A stretch of DNA of 64,000 nt from Dromaius novaehollandiae (taxonomy: Eukaryota > Chordata > Aves > Casuariiformes > Dromaiidae), in contig NC_088098.1 in assembly GCF_036370855.1 (NCBI RefSeq), positions 41,807,981-41,871,980 on the forward strand. The letters run 5' to 3'. This document shows, in pieces, positions 1-13,652 of this stretch; the first letter of the stretch is position 1; every line of letters begins with the position of its first letter. The position numbers were made by a program, and so were the translations under genes. The notes under the pieces were generated by a model, which did no database searches, was not told the DNA's origin, and saw only the letters and a program-made list of their open reading frames with translations.

Positions 1-364
1 GAAAGTGTACAGAGCTGGCCTGAACAAGTTTTAGAGTACAGAAAATTTGTAAAATGAAACAGATGAATGGTTCCATTTGATCAGGCATTTCATTTACCTG
101 GAATCTCATTCTCTTCTTGAATAACAAGTTTATGTTAAAATTGTAATAATCAAGAATCTCATACTAAAATTCTGAAATGGCAGCACTGGAGCATACTAAA
201 ACTCTAAAAGAGTATAGCGTGCTGTCAACCTAGTGACTTCATAATGCAAGTTGTGAAGGACCAAGATCAAAAGGAGTAGGTCCTAATAACTGTGACCTAA
301 TAACCATCATCAGAAACAGTCAACAAGAATGAAAAAAGCAGGCAAAACTATGTCTTTGAGAATT

Positions 365-450
365 ATGTATAATATAACATAATATAGAATAGAATATATA
401 GAATAAAAATATATAGAATTATATAAGTATACAGGCTATAGAATCTAAAT
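365..450. repeat. Degenerate ATAGAAT-rich low-complexity stretch
   Basis: The motif ATAGAAT recurs several times with AT-rich spacers. CR1 LINE tails are short tandem repeats of a similar octamer in the other orientation. A decayed CR1 tail is therefore possible, but the sequence beside it is not clearly CR1. Confidence 0.4.
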
Positions 451-2004
451 ATAGAATAAAAGTCAGATTAGATGATCATCCAGAAGCTGACAGGGCTATT
501 CACCCGGAGAAGACCGCAAAGTGATCCTTCAGCTGATTAAGGAATGCTCTGCATACAGCTTTACGTAGAAGCTATTATATTTCATTGCACCATATGGCAG
601 TAAGGCAAAGGATAACATATGGAAACCCAGTCAGGCACAGAGAAACATTAAAGAAGGAATAGTAAGTGCATGGTGGTATTGTGAATATATCTTCATTAGG
701 AAACGTGCTGAATGCTTGCTATCCATGCCAATACACAGGCAGGTTAGCACAGCTCTTACATCTGATGAATTTTTTGTGCATCTGTCAAGTCCCGTTTTCC
801 TGTGGCAGTCAGCTCTGGCTGTTCATTATCACTGCTCTGAAGATGCTGATGGAAAGTTGTTTGGCTGGGATTTTTCATCTGTCTCTTCTCCTCTCCTGCC
901 TTTTCTCTCCCTTCTCTTCCCTTCCCCCTCCACTGGTAGAAGCCGCCTTGCATACACCAGGCTTTTATGCAGTTCTACCCCTACACTCACACACGCTCTG
1001 AAGATTTGAAGCCATTAAAATATCCTTTTCAACAAGGATGCTTTTGTGATTGTCATCTACATGTGAAAATGACATGTTACACTTTACAGAATTTCAGCTT
1101 TCAAAGTGAACTAGTTAGACATTTTCCAGGTCTTTCTCGCTCAGTCACTCTTACAATAAAACTGATTTTTATTTTAAAATTACACTTGCAAGTCTTCGCC
1201 AAACATGCACGTACTGAATCCAGAACTAAAACCTGCTGTTTGAATACCAGTGAATACAAATTGTGTTCATGAAAACAGCAGCATCTTCATTCAAAGTATT
1301 AAGAATGTTTACAAATATATTGAATACAAAATACATTTGGGTCCAATTCTCGCAGATATACTTATTGAACGGGAACTTCCTACAGGTGGAAGAACCCAGT
1401 TAGCAAATATGCAATATCCCTATGCAAGATCAAGGTTCCCTTTCTGTGTAGCAGAGTTCCCTGTTCATGGCATTGTAATTAATAAATATATTATGCATAT
1501 TACAATAGTGTCCAAAAGCCAAAAGTCCGTCCTCAGCCAGCAAAGCTTCAGTTCATGCTGAAGGATTTAATCATGATCACTCATCTGAAAGACAAAAGAT
1601 GACATAATATATAAGCTAAGTGTCAGTGGTGTCAAAAGGCATATATTTTGTCAATTCTCAAATTGCTCAAATTCCTTCAAATACAGATTTAACAGAAAAA
1701 TGGAGAAATAGGAAGATTTAGGACGTAAGGAAAAGTTATATTGAGAAAGAACAGTTCAACAAATTGAACACGGAAAATATTAGCATAAAGTAATCAGATG
1801 ATCTGTATCATAACACATCCAGAAAATGGGGAACTGGACTTATTTTCACACTGAAAATTATGACCATGATTCATTCAAACATATAAACATTTGAGCAGCC
1901 TCACAGAAATCATCCCATGATTAATAAGACCTGTCAAATGAAACCTGTGCGAAGGCGCTTTGATGAATCAGACTCTATGTGTGATAAAATAGGGAAGACT
2001 GGGT

Positions 2005-2070
2005 AAAAAAAAGTGGGTAGGAAGGAGGGAAGGAAAGGAGGGAATGAACGGAGGGAGGAAGGGAGGAAAA
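2005..2070 (+). repeat. Polypurine GGAAGG-type low-complexity tract
   Basis: The plus strand is almost pure G and A, with repeated GGAAGG and GGAGGGA words. It is a simple sequence and explains the proline- and serine-rich minus-strand frame over it. Confidence 0.8.
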
Positions 2071-5000
2071 CAGACAGCTAAATGTGGCATTGATCCATGT
2101 AAATAATCCCTTTGAGCCTGACTTCTCTAAGTAATAGTAGAACTTGTACATGGGGCAAATCTCGTCCAGCGTTTTTAGTCGTAGAAACGTCTGTAAGTGG
2201 CACAATCCAGATTTTCCCCATGTAAGATTTACAGGAAGAAGATTTCAAAGGCTATTTTGACAGCCCAAACTATGCATTTTTACAGTTTGGAGATTAGCCA
2301 GTTCCTGAGATTGAACACTAAATGTAGGGATTACCTCACCAGTGCTGACAAGCAGCCAGCACTGTTGGTAGGAAGCCACTTTATGGCTGCAAAACATCTT
2401 TAAGATGGGGAAGGAGAGTAACTTTTTAAATCTGAAACAAACAATTCCCTTCCTAATTTGGCAGCACTTACATACCTGAGCGTGAATTTTGGCCACAATA
2501 TCTGCGATTTGAAAGGAGATATGGATTCTAAGTTGTTGCCAGTTCATTTTTAAAAAATGAGGAGAAAAAGAATCCAGGATTTACCAGTGATTTTCATATG
2601 CTTTTGGCTTTGCCTAAGCATTTAAAGAGCCCTTTTTCAGGATGAGGGAGATGTCACCTGCATGTATGTACAGACAGCAGCCACCAGTGTGACTGCCACA
2701 CATAGGAAAGATGACTTTGGGTACTGGTGGCAATAACACATTGAGAGCAGGGACTCTACCGTGCCTCAAATTCTGAAATAGGAACCCCAGATCCATGATG
2801 GCTTTTTACTGCCCTCTCTTCAGACTCCTGTCTTTACTTATTTTGACGTACAAATTGGTTAAATCAAAAGTCAACCAGTTAGGTCAACACAGGCAACCAT
2901 CCCACTTCCTAGGCCTATAAAACTGTTTGAGCTTCTGACGGACAATTATTAAGGAATAAATAATTGTTCCATGGACCGTGGGTAATCGGAGAATGGGAAG
3001 TAGTGAGAGAGCTATGGCCCAAGAGAATGCTTATTTGCTCTCAAATCTGTGACAGGATACATTAGAGTCTGGAGGTAGCCTCCAAAGAGTGATCGCTCCT
3101 GGCTTCCCGAAGCTGGTGTGTCAGCTTCGCCTGGCTGGGTTGTGGCCAACCATCTGTCAACAGCGCTTGCCTTGTTTAGCCTAGCAAAACAAAAGCTGAG
3201 AGGGAATACAGTTGCTCTCTATAAATTCTTTGGGGATAAACACGAGAGAGGGAAAAGAGCTCTTTAATCTAAAGGGCAATGTTGGCATAGAAACAAATAG
3301 ATATAAGTCGGCCAAGGATAAATTTCAGTTAGAATTAGAAGGTTTCTCAGCAAAGCGCAGTTCCCAAATAGCCTCCCTATTAAGGGAGGGGCGCTGAGCA
3401 GCTTCAGGATGTTCTCAGATGGAGTTTACTCTGTTTGCAAAGGGAATTTTATGACAATATCATCTCCAAAATTGAAGTACAACGCAGAGGCTTCCTTCTA
3501 GTCAGTTCCTTCAATAACATTGATCACAAATGCAAGTTGATCAAAAAAGGGTAAGTTTTTGAAACAGTGTTGCCTACTCTGCACCAAAAAATTAGGCATT
3601 CATTCACCACCCATGACTATTTCCATTCAGTGTCACACAACTCTTGACTTTGCAAAGCCATAGAAATATTAGTTTTGTAACAACGATAATTGCATCCATT
3701 TCTGAACATACAGCTTTGAACTTTGCATAATCTATTTGTCTTAGCACAAGTTTTGGGAGCAGCTGAAGCAAACAAAAATGACTATTTGGCTCCCAAGTAC
3801 AAGATGTGTCAGGTAAGTGGAATTCCAGTTCTCCTTGCACACTTGATGATGTTGTGGTGAGTAAATGAATGCCACATTTAATGCAGATTTTCCGAGGCTT
3901 TAGAGGAGCTTCTGTATCAGATGACCAAGAAGTATCTGCAGCATGATCCAAAATAATGACTACAAGGGGCTGGAGGGAATATGTGCATTCCATTAACTTT
4001 TTAGGTAAATCCTAACTTTCCTATGTGAAAGCTAAATCTAACTCAGTAGGTAAATCCACACTTGGATAAATCTGCAACTAAGGCAAAGCTCCAGCAGCCT
4101 TTTCACAGAAACTGTCTTTAACAAGGCTGCTCGTAGTCTCATATCAGATTGTTGAACAGATCTATCAGCTTTCTGCTATAGCAATAGTGTTGCTGCAGTA
4201 AAGATTGCTGCTGCTGCTAGGATTTAATGAAGATTTGAGATTATTTCATCTATAATACTCTGATTTATCTTTATACAATTGTATTGTATTATTTGTATTA
4301 TATTTGTATACCTGTTACTATCTGTGCTTCTCCAGACCTTTCTCTTGCTGATAAATTAATTTTAAAGTGCTTGTTAAGAAAGCAACTCAGTATGCATGTG
4401 ATGCACACATCACAGGATAAAACCAATACATCAGCATATGAAGGGTTGTTATTAGTTCAGCACCCATGTCCTTGCCCTTCAGAAATCTTTTGTTATAACA
4501 CTAATTTAGGACCAGCTTTAGGTCCATACTCTTTCACTCTACATGATTTGTTATGTTTGTCTAAGAAAAATGTGAAAGTATCACTTCAAACTTACTGTTA
4601 CTGGGAGTTTCAACCTATGAACTCCAAAGCTTAGCTCTCTAATGTGTTCCACCCAGTTTTGCTTTCCTGTAGTTATTAGAATGTAGAATAACTGCTATTG
4701 AATCAGATGTATTCATAATTTATATTAACAGGGGATGGCTATGACAGATTAACTAGAGCAACATTGCTTAATTTAAAGCTTATGGTCCAGCCTTGTTATG
4801 CAGAGCATGACTGAATCATTTGCTCTCACATATATACACACATGTATATACAAATCCAAGTACATATGCATAACTATATTAGTATGGTTAAGAACATAAT
4901 ACACTTCACAAAAAGAAATTCAATGAAAAGCCAAAATGGTGAGCGAATACAAAAGTTATACCAAGTTATTCCACAAGACAATGTGTCATTGACTCCTAAA

Positions 5001-8000
5001 CTTCTTACATCCGTTCTGGGAGACCCTGGATGCAGTATTGTGTACGTAATCCAACACAGATGTTTACAAAAGTCTTGTACTATACCTACACTTATTATAC
5101 AGCATGCCACATATGTTTGAGGGAAAAAAAAGAAAAAAAAAAGAAGGAAAACCACAGTACTTATTTTAAGGATATTTAAAGACTCTAAAAACATTTTAAC
5201 GTAACTATTCTCATACCTCTTACTAACAAATGCAGTTTCCTCAAAACTTAGGACTTCAAGCAGCAGGGATTCAAACAGAACAACCATATTGCCCAGAGTA
5301 ATGTAAAATGGCTTTCCACACACAGGGAGGTGCTTCCAGTCTGCTGTCCTCCAGGTGTGCTCTCTTTGCCTCAGAAAAAATGGTAAAAAGTGTACACCTA
5401 AATCTTGCTGGCTCTTGGCATTGGGCTAGAAAAAGGGGGAAGGATGTTTTACAAGTAGTGGTGAAAGTCTGAATTGACTGAAAGGTGTGGGGTGCAATGA
5501 TACTTCCCAAAAAGATATACTGGTGTCCAGAGAGGTGCTGAGGTAGTCAGATATACATCGTTAATTTATTTATGATAAGATTCTGTGCTCTTTTGTATAG
5601 ACATTACCTTATAGCATGAGCTACATATGAGAAATTCTTTCCTTGCATTTTCATTTACCCTTTATGAAAGTGTGGAACAGAAGGCTGCAGTTTTTGTGAA
5701 ATTAAAAGAAAAAAGCAACGTTTATTGCAGTTTTCGTCTATCATTTACAAACTCTTGTCCTAATCCTGAAAAAGCATTTTCATACAAAAACCTCGACAGC
5801 TGACTAGATTTCTTCTCTTCCTTTAGCAGTGTGAGAGTCCTCCTACTGGATCTTCATATAATGTTAGATTTCATATACACATAACACTATTCTTGAAGGA
5901 GGCAGCAGCCTCCAGTTAGATTTTGATGGAGACAGCACTGAATGTAGAGAGACAACCCTGGCCAGCAATTCCTGGGCCAACTTAACTGACATCTTTCATG
6001 ACATCTTTAACAGCTCTTCAGAATTTAAGTTTCAGCCAGTGTTTTTCTTTATTTATCAAATCAAATACATCTCAGAAAAGTCTTCGCATACCCTCTTACT
6101 ACTAAATATTTTTTCAGATGATGCACAAAAGTTACACTGTTGACACCAAGAGGATTCCAGTTAGAACTGATAGAATAAAAAAGATGAAATAGAACCAAAA
6201 CACTCTCAGATTTGAGTAACTCAATCCAGCACGATTTTGTCTCAGGACACTTAATATGTTTGCCGTTGACTTTCATCAATGAGTCACAAAAATGCTCTAA
6301 TTAAGCACTATAGACCTCATAGACTCTGCAAGGACTGGAAAGCGGGTTCACTAACCACTTCATACTTGAACATAAACAATCTTGAATTTGCCTTTGGGTT
6401 CCAATCTGCACTTGGAAATTTTGCGGAAATCATTTTTTTTGTTTTAATTAATACACAGCTATTTATATTTATTAAAGCTTAAAATAGCAGGTAGAAAATG
6501 TGCTTAATAAAGGTGATGGTGCTGTGTGGAGTCAGCTGAAAAGTTCTGACATTTTAAAGTGACTGATGAAAAGGTCAAAATAATCTTTAGAATTGTCATG
6601 TGAATCCCACTTTTAACTAGCTGTGGATCTCAGAAAAATGCCTTCATTCTTCTATGGCAGAAAAATGCTTCTGACAGTCCAGAGTTTGGAAATGTTCACT
6701 GTTAATGAATATTAATTTTTTTGCATGCTTAGTCATAATGGAATGAAAAAAATATTCACACTGCGTAAGGTACAGTAAAAGGTCTTTTTGTCTGGAAATT
6801 CAGTATTTTAAAATAATCCAGTTGCAGAAGACAGAATGTGTGACTCTCACTAAAAATGTTACACGTTTACCAGCATCATGTCCTTTACATAGTCCAAGAT
6901 ATATAGGAATATCTAGAAAAAATACTGCTTGCCAGATCTTACTTCTTTAAGAGGGGCAATATTTTATATGGTCATCAAATAGTTAAGATAGTTGTCATTC
7001 TACATTCTGTTATATTTAATCCATATGTACAAGCAACATACCCACAAGAAACTGGAAGGGACAAATGCTGTTGCTCAGCAACAAGAAACTGGCAAAAGCT
7101 CAAATACTCCACATTTTCAGCAGACAATGGCTCTCTGAGCTCAGCAATCAATAGTGTTTGATGCAAAGGAAATGCCCAGTTTATCACACTTGCCATCTAA
7201 CAACACCTCAAGTGTGTTTATGGCTGAGATACATAAAAACATATCTGAATTCTAGTGGTTTGAATAATATATTGAAAATTTCACCGTATTTTGTGTCTGA
7301 AAGCCCATTACAATGAATGAATTTGTTATTTGTAGGTATTCAGTGAATAATTTATGGCAACAAATGTCAGTCTCTAGGTTATTCAAGAGAATCAGTTTAA
7401 CTATTTGCTATCTAGGCTGTGCAAAGGCCACTCAAGTCCCTTACAAAAAATAAAATCTAGATTAGATCCAAAAGCCTCTTCCTCTGTGGTTCTTCATAAA
7501 TCACCTTGTTTCTACCCATACACAATGTTAAGTCCTAGGTTTTGTTTCTTCTGCTACAGCTATCCTTTTTCATCACTTCCCTTGAGGCTTTTTCCTTTAC
7601 GTTCTCTCTCAGCCCTTCCACAATTCCAGTTCTCCCATAAGGGATCCCTAATATCTGCTGAGAAGCTGAATTGTCCATTATTCCGCCCCAAACGCAGCAA
7701 GCTGCCTCTTCCAGGCAGTGAGCTTCCTATCCTGCAGAGACAGGCACAGAGGAACGGCAGAGCCAAGAGCGTGGCTGCTGCCAGGCCAGGATATAGGATG
7801 GAAATGTGACTTGCAGCATCTGAATTTCCAGGAGCTGAAAATACTACAGCGATGAGAACTTCATTAGCCAGGAGGACTCTGTGGTGTTACAGAATGAGAT
7901 TCATCACACTTCATTTTACCAGTCAAAACCAAGGCATCTGCTTTACACCAGTCATCCAGATCCCACCACAGTCAACAGAGAAAGAGAGAGGCATCATCAG

Positions 8001-11000
8001 AAAGCAAACTCTGTCCTGTCCTAGACACCGGTGTTACACCAGAAGGACTCAGTCTCTGGAACGACTTATTTTCTTCATGGGACATACAGAGAGCCTAACC
8101 AATTAACTTAGGCGGGGTGCCTAAAGTTAAGAATTGCAAAGTCAAATGAGACTAATCCCCTCCAATATACTGAATTGCATAACAGTCCACGGGGTTTAAT
8201 TAATTTACATCATAGCATACTTTAATAAGAACATAACTTTTAGAAAAGAAACATATTTTGAATTCAAAATATTAAGTAGTGATGAAGCAGAATCTCAGTT
8301 ATTGAAAAAGATTTCAGATCTTTTCAGCTCTGAGGCTGAAATTTCAGGTCTTAGGGTAAGAAGTAATTCTTGCAGAGATCTTCCTGGAAACTTACAATGA
8401 AGGAGAATGAATTCAAATGATTAAACATAGCTTCTTCATCTTTACTCTGTTTGCTGAGATACTGTACCTATATTTAAATGTATCAGTGTGTATTTAATTT
8501 AATTTACTTTAACTTAGTTCTAGAATAGGGGGAAAAGTTCTGTCACTGAAAGGGCAAACATGGACTATCCATTATGCTGTGATCTCTAGGTCATAAATAA
8601 GAGCACTTCATGTAGTCGATGTCAATCAAGAACAAATTAAAACAAATAAGATTACAAGAAGGTTAGCCTTGTGGGTATTATATTTTAGCACTGTGTAGAA
8701 TGGCCCTAACAAACATATTACTGCTAAAAATCTGCATTGTGCCTTTTATCTCAAAAAATGTAAGATTTCCATGTCATTCAAATTTCAGTCATTAAAGTAT
8801 CAATACTAGTGATATTATTATCCAGTTAAAAGAAATTCTATGTGGTTATAAATCAAGCATATTTCAGTTTGTGGATATACAGACTGCCTAAGGTAAAACA
8901 GTATCTTTTAACATTTTGTACCTTCATAAATTGTCTAGTATGAGCACAAATTAAATGCAGGATGTGACCTAAATTAGCTCTTCTTGTGTCTTCATACTTC
9001 CTAAGGTTAAACAAAAGTCTTGTTTCCTTGCTTTTAAATTTAAAACATTTATATGAAAGACTTAGGCAGCTTTTTGATTTCTTTCACTGGAGTAAAATTA
9101 TATCTGCCTTGAAAAAATTAGTTGTTTCCTACATGTACCTTCCGTTTTGATCCTATATTACCAAAAGTGTAACCTCAAAGAGGCCAGGTCACAAGAAACA
9201 GCTGTAAAAAGAACCCTTTGAGGTTATTTTTATTTGCTTTGTGGAATGTGTGCTTTTCTAGGCTTTTTAAGTCATATTTTCTAGTTTTTATCTGCAGCTA
9301 TAAAGAGAGAATGCTTATTAAAGAAGACACACAGAAAAACCTTATAGCTGAAATTCTTACTTAACTATACAAATCCAGGAGATGGTTCTTAAGGAATGAA
9401 CATTCCTTCAGAAAAGCAATGAACGTTGCAGATTTGTGATTAAACCACAAGATTTGGCAAAGATATGATTTAAGGAAAGCAATCAAACCTGTCCTTGAAG
9501 TAATCCTGATTTTACGTTTCAATGATAAAGACTTAAAGTTAAGCATGGTTTGAATCAGGGTGAACAAGTCAGAATAGCGTCCAAGTAAAGTCAAAGGAAA
9601 CCTTACAAAGTAAAATCCTGACTCCTGTGAAAGCAATGCAAAACTCTTACAGATAATTGATTTTTCTTCTGCACTCGGTAGTTTTTTTAAAATCTATCCT
9701 TTCTATAAAGGATAAACAGAAGTTTTTTGGTTTTGTTCCTACGGTTTATCTGCTAATACTACCATTCATATTTTCATACAAAGTGCTATTCTCATAGACT
9801 ACATGAGAACACCTTTTAATCAATTTTTAGTTTTTAGAAGTTATTTTTGAGATTAAAAAATCAAAATAATACATTTTATTGTATTATTTTATCTGTTCTT
9901 ATCTACTTTACTTTTGTGGCCATTATTCATTTAGTACTTGAGCAACTCACAAGCTATTAACTGCTTCTAACAGTATCTTCGTGAAGTATACCAGAGAGGT
10001 ATAGCAGTAATACCAACATTTAACAGTGCAAAACTAAAGCAGAAAAAAAAGTAAGGAGCAGATACAATAAAGGACTTGTATACATTATGTTAGGCAGATA
10101 GCATGTTAGGGAATATGCCACCAATTCTTTGATGTCTGAAAATGAAATGCAAGGCTTGAATTAAGTACCTAGCTCCTTATAGGTTCCTGGGAAGAGTCAG
10201 ACACCTCAGACAGGCAGCCCAAAATTGCCAGCCCAGTCAGCAGGCAGCTCCCCAAGCTCATCGGGAGACGAAAGGAATCGGTCCCCAACACAGCAACCGT
10301 AACACAGAGACGTGCCCTGCAGTTCCAGGTCTTCTCTAAAACTGCTTCTGCCATTTATTCATGGATTGTTTAATGTAGAGCACCATCAGTCACACAAGCA
10401 GAGAGTAAAACCTTTGATTGATTACTCATTTGCATGGGAACACACAAGACACTGATCATCATAGTTCTGCTGTCCATTCACTCGGATGCAATTAATCACA
10501 AATTCATTGCTGCAGACTGCACAGCTTCAACAGAAAAGCTGGAGGGTGTTTTCACCCAGCTCATAAACAAGGGGTCAGATGGCCTCTGCAGTGGTAACTT
10601 TTGTAGATTTGAATTACCCTAGGTGGAAGAGGAGAATTAACTCAAGGTGTTAGCTACACATCCAGCACTCTAATCCTTAGTCTACAGTACAGAAAGGGGC
10701 ACCACTTGCCTGATATGCTGTAAAAGACAGGGTCAATGATCACTGGATCTTTAGTAGTACCAACTGTATCAGTTTGCATGGTAGTGAAGACACATAACAG
10801 ATTAAATTTATCTAAGCAGATGGTTGAAAGAAGTGTCACTATTGACTTCAGAGAGTGAGTGCTTATGCATTTCTATTCTCCCCCATCCCCTTGTTTTTCT
10901 GAGCAGTAAAGATATCTATTTAAGCAGTAGCTTAAAGAATAACTGCAAAGAATTCACAGATAAATCCCAGATCCTTTAAGATTATTAACATGATAACTGT

Positions 11001-13609
11001 AATAAACTGTAGATTTTGCTGGGAGTCTTAGTGAGTAGTCTATCAGGGTTGGGGATTTTTTTGGTTTTGTTTTGTTTCACTGAAAGAAATAGAACTGGTA
11101 TGTCCAATAATCATAAATTTGCCTACAAAGTTTCCTGTGACCAACTAAAGAGAATATCCACTTGCCAAATAAATAGGAAAAAAGAAATCAGAGTTAGAAG
11201 TTTAGTTAAAGGATCTGGTTTGATGGCCAGCAAACATCTATATATTTCAGGTGCAAAGTGCCTCTGATTTGGCTGCTTCCCTGATAATACAGACACCTTC
11301 TCAAAAAAAGAGGCTGATCTTGATGATTACCAGAATAAAACAATCAAATTCATGAACCACGGGAGTACTCTAATGTGTAAAATTTTCTGGAAGCCAGTTA
11401 TAGATATAATTAAGATCACAACTACCGATTTGCTAGACCAATTGACTCAGAGTTTTTTTTGCTGGGACAATGCCTGGAGACAGCTCTTTCAAACAAAGCA
11501 GATGCCGGATTTTTCATTTGATTCATGTTGTGAGAGACATTACATAGCTTTGTTTTGAAAGAGTTTTGGATGCTAACCCTGAGGAAACAACAGTTGAAGA
11601 ATGTTTTAGTCCTAGAATAACTGTCAGTTAATCTTTAGAGAGAGATTAATTCCCACTAGTGGAAACCTCCAGGGATTTGCAGAACAATAATTCATTGTCA
11701 CTTAGACCAAATTCTAAATATACTGCTTTCACTGGTAAATTTTGACTGGGATTAGGTTTGGATCATTTGATCATTGATCATTGTTGGATTTGATCAATAT
11801 CATACTTATCGATACTTATCGTTCCCTATTTATATGCATCGATACCTCTCAATCTCGGCAGGCATTTATAGCTTTGGTTATTGGACCGATTTTGCTACCA
11901 GTCAGCATTGGTGCCTGTTGACAAGTCTCTCAACATGGAGAGGTACCGATTCCTATCAATTTCCATACCTATCAATGGGGATCTATATATATTTCTGGTA
12001 TTCTATATGATATTGATTAATTGGAGCATCAGTATGCTACAATTATGCAGGTAAGCATTCAGTTATTTTTCAGTAAGGCTCAATATCGTTCCATCCTTTG
12101 CTCTGAAGTATTTAAGAATAACTATCTGTGATAAGGAAGATTAACAACTCCCAGAGTTATAGGAAAACTATGGGAGGCATCATCAGCTTCTTTCATGCTA
12201 TTTTTCATAACTTGAGTCTCCATGGCAACAAAGGAGGCAATTCCACAAATCCAGCCGCTCATTATTTGAGACAGTTTGCTGTTTTCTCTGGAGAAGTGAG
12301 ACACTTTTTTAAAGTCTTGTCTAAGAAAATAATAATTGAATGGATGAAATCTGAAGCAAAAATAATTAAAGTGAAGCCCCTGTTTGGAAACAGGGTGCAT
12401 TTTGTGAACACTTACTGAGCCTTGTATTGGTTCTTTCTCCACTCCTAACCCACTGACTTATATTACTAACATTCTTTCTGTAGATATTTTTTTTGACAAA
12501 ATCTGACATAATTCAAACTCTCACTAAGAAAGAAATACTTGTAAGGTGAGGAAGAAAATGTATTAAATTTTTGTGCCTAAAACACCCAGCTTCCGGAAGA
12601 ACTCTGCGCTTCCCCAGTCAGTGACCCAAAGCACTGTCAAATGCAGTCAAGTGTGAGCTGTTAAGACACAGCACACAACCCTCAAGGAAATACAACCTTG
12701 TATTGCTAAACAAGGCCCGAAGTTCTGCTAAGTATTCTTTGTTTTAAGGGTTGTTTATTCTTCCGTGCTGCATTTGAGAAATCCACATCAAAGAAAGTTA
12801 TAACAATACAGACAGTAAAATAATGTTTCCTTGTCAATGACCTGGTTCTATCCATGGAAAAATACCCTCATAGGAAGGGTATTATCGAATTGAAGAACAT
12901 GGCATGTCTTCCATCATATTCTTCTCTAATTCTCTGAATGCAGGCAAGGCAAGGGGAAAAAAAAAGGATGAAATGTAAGCAGAAAATCTTTTAAGAAGAA
13001 TTGTTTCTTCCTATTATCACAATTTAAAATGCAGTACCACAATATATATATATTTCAGGTTTTGGTTCCAAACAACTTAAATTCATTTCATAGGTTTTAA
13101 AAGCTCACACTAGCAGTGATTTGAATAGAATTAGATCTCTGTAAGAACTTGTTACATTCTTCACAGTCTTCATATTTTGTTACATTACAATCCTGTTCAT
13201 GCCATGAAGACAGCCTTAATTTTATAACGTCACAAATGCTGAAAGCCTACCACCACCCCTTAGCAGAAAATGTACTGCTTGCACTATTGACTGCATTTCC
13301 TAGCTTAGAATAAAACCAGAGGGGCTGCACACAACTTCAGACCTGTTAGACCTGAATTTATCCACAACTTTTTCTTCTCAATGTTGTATCAGATTCTTTG
13401 ATCCTGGCAGTTTTAGCTAGATACTAGAATAAAGAAATCACAGTCTTCCCCAATAGAGAGGAAGTCTCAAATAGCAAATAGTGGCACAGCAGGGTCTTTC
13501 AGTAAAAAAAGCATTTGATAAAGAAAAGTGACACATGCAAATGGCAGGAGATTCTTGAGCAAGGCAGTGGCAGAAGGAGGGATGAAGCACTTGACTCTTT
13601 CTCTCCTTT

Positions 13610-13652
13610 GGGGGAAGGGAAGAGAAGGGAAAGGAAGGGAAGGGAAGGGAAG
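13610..13652 (+). repeat. (GGGAA)n-like pentamer microsatellite
   Basis: About eight near-perfect copies of a GGGAA/GGAAG pentamer lie in tandem. The overlapping minus-strand frame with repeated Pro-Phe-Pro-Ser-Leu is an artefact of this repeat. Confidence 0.85.

Noticed and set aside
4842-5120. 92-codon plus-strand open frame overlapping the one above
   Set aside because: The non-repetitive middle part briefly looked like a retrocopy, but I could not match it to any protein family.
4874-5323. 149-codon minus-strand open frame with a run of phenylalanines
   Set aside because: The run comes from an A/T-rich tract, and no domain or splice context is seen. Treated as chance.
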